64,000 bases of DNA from Pieris napi (taxonomy: Eukaryota > Arthropoda > Insecta > Lepidoptera > Pieridae): the NCBI RefSeq assembly GCF_905475465.1, contig NC_062239.1, forward strand, positions 12,462,001 to 12,526,000, in the 5' to 3' direction. Below are positions 22,742 through 34,700 of the stretch, piece after piece. Both the position numbers and the translations under genes were made by a program. Under the pieces are notes generated by a model. The model worked only from the letters and a program-made list of their open reading frames with translations. It made no database searches and was not told where the DNA came from. Each line of letters opens with the position of its first letter. Within the stretch, counting starts at the first letter, position 1.

Positions 22742-25700
22742 CTGGAATAAAAAAAAAATATTAGCTACAACTATTTTTTAAGCTATTTAAATTAAAGTTA
22801 ATTAAAGTTTATTTGTGCTGCCGAAGAACTCTTGATCAAATCAAAACTACATGTCTACAATTTAAAACGGAATTAATTATTATGTATACCTCCAACATCA
22901 TGCGCCATCTCAATAGGAACTGTGCCGGCCAGCAGCCTAACTCTGGTGGGAAGTCGCCATAGACTAAGCAAATGCGGCAGTCTGTGCGCTCTAGCTGACA
23001 CTTCAACTGGCGGGGTTGAGTCTGTGGCGTCCTCCCATTCGGCAGGTGACAACTCTTCGGGGCACACTTCGTAGAGCTCACCCTTGGTGTTTAGAGGCAC
23101 GAACAGTTCCTGGAATAAGTGTATTCTAGAATTATAATGAGCTTATTTAAATCAATCTATCTATATCTATCTATCTTTAATCTAGTGATAACTGTAAGGA
23201 ACATCAGTGTTGGGCTTCAGCGTGCGACTCTCATCCCTGAGGTCGTAGGTTCCCCCCCTGTGCACCAATGGACTTTCTATCTATGTGCGCATTTATCATT
23301 CGCTAACGGTGTAGGAGAACATCGTGAGGAAACCGGATTGCCATAGACATATCATCAGGCACAGAACGCTGATCACCTACTTGCCCATTAGATTGACAAA
23401 TGATCATGAAACAGATTGAGAAATCTGAGGCGGTTAAAACTTTTTACGCCACTGATTTATTTATTTATTTTCGCTAATCAATACTTAGGCATATATGTAC
23501 TTTTAAATCGAAAAAAGAAATTGTACGATCTGTACAAGTTTAAGGTAGTTTTTTTAGTCAAAATAAAGATATTTATCCCTTACAAATAAAAGAACATACA
23601 TAAAATATTTCTTTACAATATAATTTCAAAGTATCTATCCATAAAGTTTATCGTTCGTGTCCTCGCTTAATCGTGGCAGAGACAATAAAAAATAGCTTCC
23701 TCTATGAGACCTGTGGAGATTTTTATGTTCGCATAATATATGCCCAGTCAGGCAACTTTATGTATCCGGCCTGCGAATGCAAGTTTTAATTCCTTACTTA
23801 TAAGCGGGTTTTTATGCAACTCATTAGTTCTTCCATTTAATATTAAATATTACTCTATTGAATACAGTTTAATAGAAAAACGCGAATGTACCAAAACCCG
23901 GATTGTTTCTGTAATTTTTCTACAGAGGTGATCTGTTTCCGAGACACCTAATCGATTTTTAGGTATTATTTTCATATATATGTCGGAGCAATAGCGCTGG
24001 TATCGGCTGCCATTTTTATTATAATTTAATAACATCAAATCATCAATCATCGACAATTGAATAGTTGTTAATTTATAGATCTAGCAACATGTTAACGACT
24101 TCTTTAAGGAACAAGTTCAACACATTTAAATGTGTAAGATTTGGCAACCCTTTTTAGTATAATAAATAAAAATACATGTGTCACACACACAGCTCTTCCA
24201 TAATAAATTACAATTTTGATTTTTTTCTTTTAAGACAAGTCATCCCCAAATGATGCACCATCTCCATATGAGCAAGTTTTACTTGCGCATTTAAAGAATT
24301 CATTGGTAGCCGAGCTTTGAAAGCTTACTCAAGGTTATAAGTTGCACGCTGAAATACCAAGCTAACACTGCATAAATTATCTTTGAAAAAATATTACGAA
24401 AAAATTCCCAAAAAATAATTTTTGCGAAAATCGAAATCATTACGAGAAATTAATTTTCAAAATCTCTTAACCTTTAAAGGATATCTTATCGCAAACAATC
24501 TAAACTCTATTCAAAATATTACAAAACAAAATCATATGCAAAATGGGCTGTCAATTTACGCTTATCAGTTTCGGTTGTGAATGTACACACGGATAAAGGT
24601 GTATACACACACACTGACACCCTGAATAAAATGTTCTAATTTAAATTTATGCATGTATACAGTGCTTTATCTTAATTTCTTTGCTGGAGCCCACGAACTG
24701 AGCTCCTCCATCACGTGAATGTCGAGGCTATTCAACTTGACACAACGGGCCTAGTGAGAAGAGTGAATTAGTGTTAGTGCACGTAAGTCTTAAGTGCTAA
24801 ACAATGGTAAGTGAATTGAACACAAGAACAGAGTGTCTTCTTTTTAATAGAGACTGTTATTGGATGCTTCTGTTAAATATTCTTTTTAGTAAATTAGGTT
24901 AGACTTAAATTACTTATTAGTCTTAAGTTAGGCTGGATCGTAATGTTCCATGATGTCCAATGTGTAATATAATCCTAAATTATGAATGGACCTCAGAACT
25001 TCGAGTCTCCTTATCTGATTACTTACTTCACATTTTGTATAAGGAAATGTTTGATAGGCGTTTATCTAAGACGCCACTGCACGAATTTTTAAAGCTTTCC
25101 CATTAATCCTGAAAAGTATACGCCAGAATACACACTATTTCGAGTTTTCCTACAAACGGATAAAAACGCTAGATATAAAACTTTAAATTGAAAATTCGCG
25201 TGTTTTTGTAGTAAAAAATATAATTATTTTTTCAAAAAAGAGATTTTTTTTACTATTATTTTTATTACAAACTAACTGTCGAGGTCTCTGGCAGAATGAC
25301 CAGCGCTGTGGAACACGTCTGCTGCACAGCATAATAACCTGAGCTAGGGCCAGTTACAACCACAACACACACACATTACACACTTAAAATGTACCTTATT
25401 TCTTTTTTTTTTCATCTTTTTTTGTTATTTTTCTTTTTTGATTATTATTATTATTATTTGGTGTGTTTCGTTAGTAATAAATATGATGTCTATCTGTCAA
25501 GAAGTAACAATGAGCATGCACCTTTACGATTAACCAAGCGAAGTGTTAATACTTGATCTTAAATTAAAATCTTGAATTACGAACGCGATCATATATCATC
25601 ATTAAATTAATATGGTAATGTATCTGATAAACGCCTTACAGCTAAGTATATATTAAAAAAATAGTTTTTTTTTATATTAAAAGTACATATTTATGTATTT

Positions 25701-28700
25701 TATTTATTTACCATTTGAATTAGTGAGTAAGTGTTAGTGCACGTTAGCCTTAAAGTGCTAAACAGTTTTTCGTGAAAAAATACAACACAAGAACAGATTT
25801 TTTTTTAGAGAAGAAGGCAAACGGGCAGGCTCACCTGAAGTGATACCACCACCCATCGACACTCTCAATGCCAGGGGGCTGGTGCGATGCCGGCCTTTTA
25901 AAAATTGGTACGCTCTTTTCTTGAAGAACCCTAAGTCGTAGCGGTTTGGAAGTGCTACAATTGGCAGATTTCTACACAAAGAAGTGGTGTGCGGCAGGAA
26001 GGCAGAAAAGCGCCATGTTTGTCATTCGTTAAAACTTGATTTATGTGTTTACAGGCATGTTACGTCATAGGGAACGGTGCGACGCCATCTTGCTTTGGCC
26101 ATTAGAATTATCATGTTTTAAATTTATTACATTTATTTTTTCAATATTCATTTAATTAAGATTTTGGGACACATTTCAACAAGTTGATGTATTATATCTA
26201 ATTAATTAAAATCGACTTCTTAAATTAGTATATTTTGGAGAATTATAACTAATCTACGAAGACTCCTCAACAACGCTAAATCTTCTATGATACTCTTGTC
26301 TCTTCTTTGCTTCATCGCTTCCCACATACATCCACTTATCTCCATATACCGAGGCCTCGCGGCTGAGTTTCCTCTCCTTCGTCACAGGTTTCGACATGGA
26401 CAGCCACGTTATCAGAGCATTCTTCCCATACTCCTCCAGATCCTGAATCCCAGTTGTCGACACAATGGTGCCGTTCGGTTTGATCACTACGATGTATGGC
26501 ATACATGTTATACCTATTCAAAACATATAATTTAAATTATTTCGAAGTATGTATGTATGTACTGGTCGTACTTGAATTCGTGTACCTATGCGGTGACGTT
26601 AGTTATTTCGACTATGTATTTGCGTGTTGTTCACGAGAATGTAAGTGCGTGCTCCTATTTCACCATGCCTCCTGGTGATAGAGGACAAATCTTTGTTTTT
26701 AATTTATTTTATTATTATTTATTAAATAAAATGTAATGTGGAACATGGTGTAATGGTTGCAGCTCCTTACAAAACAAAAAACTTGGCGATTAAAAAGAGA
26801 GTCGGAGAGTTTATTGCCAGTTCTTCTCTTCCGTTCTACACCGTTGGTTTGATATTTCTTTTTGACGTTCATAAGTGTACATTGTGTAACCTATATGAAT
26901 TTTGACTTTCAATTGACTATGTAACATATATTCATAAGTTATATCCTTTAGTTGTTTTCGATTTGTAATAAAAATATCAGGGAAATGTGTCTGCTCCATT
27001 GGAGGCTTTTTTTACTTGGGGAAATGGATACCCTTTATGTGGGACTCTCATGGACGGGTATTTGTGCATGCGTGCATATGTGCAGAGGTTCTTTTCCTAT
27101 TTGGTGATTAAGTATTTACTTTTTTACACATATACACATTGTCTATGCTTGAAAACAAAATGCATTTTCAAGGATTCCTACAAAAAATTAATACGTTTAT
27201 GTACTATTATTTTTGAGAGCTTTGCTTACTTTTGCTGACAAGATGAGGGGGGGGGGGGGGGGGGGAATTGCAGTAAATCTGCTTACTTAATACTTTTCGT
27301 AATATTTTACGAAATCATTTTCTTATTCACAACAAAAACAACGGCGGTGTTTTGGGTGCTGGATTAATAAATCAATTAATTTCAATGGGGAAAATTTCTT
27401 TGCTATACGAGCTAGGTTGCGCAACAAATTGAACTCGTATGTATGTACTTCTATCTATGTACAGGGCTTCTAAAGGAGACTCGTTTACGGAAAATACATT
27501 CAACAATTACCATACATATGCTTCAGTACGTTTATTAGCGGATCATTAATCTTAAGCGTAAACCAATTCGCCTGCCCTTCGTAACAGCTCAGCATATCTT
27601 CCTCATTTTCATCCATTGGTACATAAATCACTTCTATTGCCATATTAATGAACTTCACGTTTTCATATATTGTATAGAATTTCTCGACGACACCGTCCTT
27701 GTCTACCCCGTTGGATGTGAAGAGGAGGGCGATAACGTCTGCATTCTCTGTCAGCCATTCTAAGGATATTTTCGTGTTTTTCTTGTTGTATATTTGTGCT
27801 TCGCGTAGCCAATTGTAAGGTTTCATATCCATGATTTTAAATTTATTTATAAGGATTTTGACGTTGAAGACGTGACGTTGACAACTGTCATAATTGGTTT
27901 TTTTTGTTCGAAAAAGTTTGCATTTGACCATAGATACAATATTTGTATCGTTGTCTAGAGGTTGGTTTTTTGTTAGACAATGAGGTATACCTATAATTTT
28001 TAACCTGTTTTTCCTGAACAACTGGCAATCAGAAACTTAACATACAATCAAAAGTATACCTTTTTAAGAATACTTTCCCACATATCTAGCATGCTATCTT
28101 ACGATCCGTATACCGATTTATAATAAACCTTATCACAATGTAATACAGCCTAATTTAACTTGTAGCAAACTCTAACGGGTTAGCAATAAAAGTGACATAG
28201 CACCCTTTAAACGTCCCATATTTAGTTCAAAGTTGACCGTGCTGTTAAAACTGCAGTAAAACATATAACTTTACCGTTAGAAAATAAGAGTCATTATTGC
28301 TTGAACATTACGCTACATTTCGGTGTATTCCTAACGTCGTTTGTTGATATTAACAAAACTAAATTGGACCTTATATGCACTGAATAAAGTCTATATTTCT
28401 ATCAACGATACAGTATACAGAATTGTCGTTGCTAGATGGACGCTGGCCGAAACGTGACGATAAAAACTGTCACAGAATAACAATGCCAGAGTACGTTACG
28501 CGAATTTCGACCTTATTGAAAGGTATTATTGTATGTAAATAATATCAGATTATATTGTTTATTGTGGTGGGCACTCTTGGGGCCATTTCCTATTAGGAGC
28601 ATTCCTGCATTCAATCAATTGTTTGTTCATTAGTGGGAATTTATGATGTGACTTTGTATGTGATTGTACTATTAAGATCTTATTAAGTTCCTATAACTTG

Positions 28701-31700
28701 ATTTCTATCTTTGTTGAAGGTGCTCATTTTGACTACTTTGTTATTTTGTGTTCTAGATTTAAGCTTCTTTAATCACGATTACAATTTTTTTATATTAATT
28801 TAGGTAACACAATGTACACTTATAATTCCCAAAAAGAAATACATATAAAATGCGTCTAATTTTACATTTATAGTTCTCAAATCAAGGGAAGAACGGGCAA
28901 TAAACTCTCCGCCACTCTTTTTAATAGCAAAGTTTTTTTTTACACAATGTTTGTAAAGCTGCAACTATTACACCATGTTCCACATGACATATTAAGTAAT
29001 TAATAGTTACTAGGTGTACACACGTACACGTGTGAAACTTCTTTATGACCTTATTTTTCGAAAAATGATCTACTATATGCAACTTAACGAAATTGGTTAA
29101 ATAAAGTTTAACAAAAGGCTTTTATTATCATAGACATGAATACAAATACAATTATTTCATTTTACCTTATTACTACTAAGATTATTACAGAATTTCATTA
29201 ATTGTAATAGAATTATTACTATCATTGTTATCGTTATTATATATTTTTGTTATTTTTGTTAATGGCTTCGAATCTCTTCGGATCAACCGTGGTAGGGACA
29301 AGAAGAAGATGGCGCGTAACCGAAAAACGTGACGATTTTGCTACAAAATTTCTCCCATACGTCGATAAAAAATTGTGGCTCTCACGTGCCTACTACTTAG
29401 AGCTGCAACCGAGCTGAGGATGCAAAAGGCAAATATTCTGTGCCTTAAAACAGAATCTACTCACTAGGGCACGGTGGGTTAATCTTCTAATATCTGGGAC
29501 TAGTGCTATACAGGCTACTTCTAATTAATTTGCGATATTTGTTTTAAAATAATTGTTGTTTGATGATTTCAGATTTGATATTATAAAAGACTAGCAAACT
29601 CGGCGAACTCCGTTTCGCCACCAGATGGCTTCGTTTTATGTAACATTTCGTTTGGTGATCCCGCTTTTCTGTTAAAATTTTTCTTTGCTATAAACCTCAC
29701 GGAGCCCAAGACCTTTCCAACGAATGCAAAACCGTGGAAATCGGTTCGTGCGTTCTGGAGTTATAGCGTCAGGAAGGAAAACCCGACTTATTTTTATATA
29801 GTAGAGTACCGAGAGTTTTGTACGTATGAGTAGGGATGTCTGAATTTAATGACGTGGAATAAGTGATACCTGTATCTTATATTCCATAATAAACATATTT
29901 TTTTAAATATCAATCCAATACGTTAGCTGCTGAAGCTGTATATATTATACTAGCTGACCGGGCAAACGTCGTTTTGCCATGTGTATATCATTTATAATAA
30001 AAAATAGGGGTTGATCGTAGAGGGGTGAAAATTAGGGGTTGTATGTATTTTTTAATGTTGTATCATAAAAAAATAGAAATTAAAAATTTTGTCTAAAAAA
30101 TAAAAATAAAAATTTAGGGGTGGACTACCCCTAACATTTAGGGGGATGAAAAATAGATGTTGGCCGATTCTCATAGATACCGGATAAGCACAAAAAATTT
30201 CATCAAAATCGGTCAAGCCGTTTCGGAGGAGTATGGCAACGAAAACTGTGACACGAGAATTTTATATATTAGATAAATTTGATCACTCTATATTGAAGAT
30301 ACTTTTAACATTATTTCATTGATATGTTATCAGATCGTCGGAGAATTCATTAACGGTACTTTGATTAATATATTTTGGGATTGTGATATCGTCTTTGCAA
30401 TTAAATATATATATTACTTTGATTCAGAGAATGTTTAGATTAGTGTTTATTTTCTATAATTCTATATTTTATCGTAATATTCGTCCCAAAACCGATCCAG
30501 TGATGGCCAAGAGGCTTCAGCGACTCTCATCCCTGAGGTCGTAGGTTCGATCCCCGGTCGTAGGTTCGATGGACTTTCGCTGTGCGCATTTAGGATTCGC
30601 TCGAACGGTGAAGGAAAACATCGTGAGGAAAACGGCTTGCCTTAGACCCAAAAAGTCGTCGGCGTGTGTCAGGCACGGGAGGCTGAACACTAACTTGCCT
30701 ATTCGATTAAAAAATGATCATGATATAGATAGATACAACCTGAGGCCCAGACCTAAATAGGCTGATTCTTATTATTTTATAACGTTACTTGATGATATTA
30801 ACAAAACCCTTATCATTAAAAAGAAGACCTCATTGAAATCTGATGTCGAAAGTTTACGCTGGTTGGAGAAAATTTGGAATTTTCAATTGACCTCTGGTTA
30901 CCAGACTAAAAGAACTTACGCCAACGAATTTCCAATATAAACGAATTATGTCGCAAAATTATTTACTATTGAAATTTTACTCGTGCAACGTATTAGTATG
31001 TATATAAATAAATGAAATCGCTATATACATATATAAAATTCTCGTGTCACAATGTTCGTTCCCATACTCTTCCGAAACGGCTCGACCGAATGTTATACAA
31101 TTTTTTATGCACATTCAGTAAAGCTGAGAATCGGCTACTATTTATATATATCTTTCAAATATATATAGATAGTAGCCGAATTCAAATATCTATCTTTCAA
31201 ACCCCTAAATGATAAAAATATATACAACCCTTAATTTTCACCCCTCTACGATCAACCTCTATTTTTTTTATATGTAGATACAGTTATTTTTATTGAACAA
31301 AAAAGTGTTTCCTAGAAATAATATACATGGCAAAACAACATTTACCGGGTCAGCTAGTAAATATACATTCGAGTATTATAAGGATTACATTAAGTATATT
31401 TCATATTAGTACATGACCTCACATGGAGTTCTGCAAATTTTACCATTTGTCTCTCATCTTCAAAAAGGCACCCTTGATGCATCGAAGGCATAGCACCAAT
31501 GGTATCCTGAATGTGTTCATCACAAAGAACATGGCATATGTTAAAACGTTGGCATGCTGTCCATGGTCCACTGTATTGTTTACATAGCAACTCAGATACT
31601 AACTCTAAACCTACATATATATATATCTGAAATAAAGTTATTAATATTTAAAATTAAGTTATTAGGTCATAGAAGTTATACTTCTTTGGCCTAAAAAGAT

Positions 31701-34700
31701 AAAAATCTTTTCAAAAATTTTATCTTTCGCCTTTAATTCTAAGTTAGTAGATAAACCGCACGAACAATAGCAAAAATTTACTATAGCTAACTTCACGGTG
31801 CCGATTTTTGTGTTAACTTGTGCGGTATGGTGTGCGCGCGCATCGTAAAAAAATGACTTTCATCATTTTCCCTAACGCGCCAAAAGAAGTATAACTTCAA
31901 AAATCGCTATTCCCTAGCCAGCATCAGCTCGTTTCAATTGTCCGTCCTATTCGTACAAAATCTCAAGTAATTACTCCGACCTCGGCAAGGTCAGGAAAGC
32001 TATTAGTTAGCTCTGCTCTCGTTTGCCGATAAAAAGGCAGCTCGCTCTAATGGATCTTGCATTCCAGCATAGATTGATGAGATTTTTATTTTATTTTTAA
32101 TTGGCAGCAATATTAACCTAGCAAGGGATTTTTACCAGTAGAATTTTGCGGTTTCACTCAAACTCAAAATAACATTATGAAAAAATTATTGATTCTAAGT
32201 TTACCTTAACCACGCAAGTCATGGGCGCAGAGCGGGCAAGAACAACTGGCATGACACTCTCCGCTACTCTTTTTAATCGAGAAGTTTTGAGTCATATAAA
32301 TAGAACTGGAGCATATGCTGATATTGATCTGGCGTAACACCATTTTTTGTAACACCATCTTTGTAACCTACATAATTTTTAATATTAAACAATTGAATTG
32401 TTCACTTAAGAACGCAAGAAATTACTAATTGTTAACGAAACACAGCAAGTAAATGTTCAAAACATAAAGAAAAACTGAAATTCAAATGACAAATAATTTT
32501 AATAAATTTTCTAACCTAACCTAACCTATCAAATTGACCCCTGTGGGGCGTGGGCCCAACGTTGGGAAACACTACCTTAAAAAAACCGAGGCACCTATAA
32601 AGTATTAACAATTTCTTTGATTCGGTGATTACGTCAATAGTATTTTCTATACTAGAATTTTTTTTATTTTTACACGCTATATATTAGCTTCACCTGTATG
32701 TATGTATGTAACCGACTCCTTCGGACTCGATTTTGACCCACTTTAAACGGACAGATTTAATTCAAACTTAACTTGTACACTTATAAAGAATCAGCGACAA
32801 TATAATAATTTCATAGGTTTATCTCGAAAAAACAATGAAATTTTTTTTAAGTCCACAAAGCAATACGATTAAATTGAGACAACACGTATTGCTGCTAGGA
32901 CTAAAAAGTAGAAAATAAATATAGTTAAAAAAAACTATAAAACACGCTTTTAAAGCACATCAAACTAAAAAGTGAAAAATAATTCCTAATTTAGGCTAAA
33001 AATGGTAATGAACAAAAAACACTGGTTTTATTGTGAAAAAGCGTGGGTTGCTCGATAGACGAAAAATATGGCAAAGAGCGTGTTTTATAGTTTTTTTAAA
33101 CTATATTTATTTTCCACTTCTTTTTAAAATTAAATTAGGCAATTTTTTAGGCAATTGCATTAATAAATTGCAGTATATCTGCTTATGTAATACTTGAATG
33201 GCCCCTTATGCCAACTTAATAGATATTTGAAACATCCATACAAAATGTCTAACTCTACAGGTACCTTAATAACTGGACGTTCCGTTTCTAAAACGAAGAA
33301 AAAACAAAATCGTGACACCCCTATACCTTCGTCCTAGCAACGCGGTTCACAAAGGACACTGCCCTCATATTGCAGAAATATACAATAATATTCTAACAAA
33401 AGCACTCTTACTCACCGGGAATAAGGTTCGTTTACCCCAATCCGGGCGCATTGTATACGTTGTCGGGCATTCAAATTCTTTACTTCAATTTGCGTTTGCG
33501 TTAGACCTTATTTTTATGGGCATAGGGTTTATTTTCAAGTAATTCGTTTTGGAGTAATTTTGTGCGATCCTTACCGTAGTCCTGCTGAGCCATACTATGG
33601 GTTGTCGAATGAGAAGTTAATGTTCTTTCGAGTGTCTAATCTAGTGCTTCGTTTTTGAATTTCGAACGCGTTGTCGGTTTGATCGCTATTTTATGTGGCT
33701 ATGAAATTTTAAGACGCACAGCATACTGACAATGGGAAGAGGGAAATATCTAAAGAGCTTTTTGCTTCATACTTACTTGTGTAGTATTATTTTTATTTCA
33801 AATTCATTTATAGACTTTACTGAACAATAAAGTTTATTTACTGATTTCATTCATATTATACTTTTAAAAAAATCTCCGTTGTAATGTTTACGTCTCGTTT
33901 TTTGTATTAATTGTATTTCATTTTAGCTTTTTAAACTTTTTTTATTAAACAATACCTATCTGGATATTCGGTAGTGAGCTGATCAATTTGAAGAAAACCA
34001 TTGTTAAATGCCTATCTCATACCAAATCTGCTGTTTTGTTTTTGTCAACTTGAAGCAAGTTTTAAGTTTGCTTCTAGAATACGGGTATGACAAATCGATA
34101 TCCATTGAAGCTCATTTATTTTATAGTAAAAAAGAAGAAACCTAGCATCGGAGCAATAAAGTCTTATAATTAAGATCACAGCTTTGAAGCAAAAAGGCTT
34201 TATTGCACGATAACGATCGGAACTCGATCCGAAACACTTTAATCACAGTAATTTTTCATTGTTGTAGTTAATAGAGAAGATTTAGCATACAAATCTTGGT
34301 TTATTTATTTATAAGTAACAGCCACATATACTATAAAAAAAAACACTTAGACAATATACAAAGCAAAAACAGATTACATTGATAAACGAAAATATAAGAA
34401 ACAGAAAATACTAAACTAACGACAACTTAATATTGCAGAGAAAAAAAAAGATTGTTACCGCTGCTAAATAAAATCAAAGTCTTCCCACTTCCCAAATTTT
34501 CTCACACCCTTTTTGGTAAACGTGGGTAATGTCTACATCTTCATAATTTGTATGATAGTTAGCTAAAACCCGAAAGATTGGCGATTTACGCAGATAATTC
34601 GTGTTAATACGAACCAGGAACAATTATGAATATCTTGTCGCGGCGAGAGATACTTAAAGCATCTATTAATAATTGGGCCATTGATTTGAGAATTTTTTGT

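Noticed and set aside
27833..28021. N-terminal extension of the nucleoredoxin-like protein from a Met at 28021
   Set aside because: The 63 extra residues are basic and low-complexity, unlike any NXNL N-terminus; the inner Met gives the normal family length.
32514..32527. CCTAA repeats as an interstitial telomere
   Set aside because: Only three units; this can occur by chance or as a repeat end.
33415..33451. Minus-strand first-exon candidate MRPDWGKRTLFP followed by GTGAGTAAG
   Set aside because: Only twelve codons, a weak start context and no recognised partner exon; the phase fit with 31634 alone is not enough.
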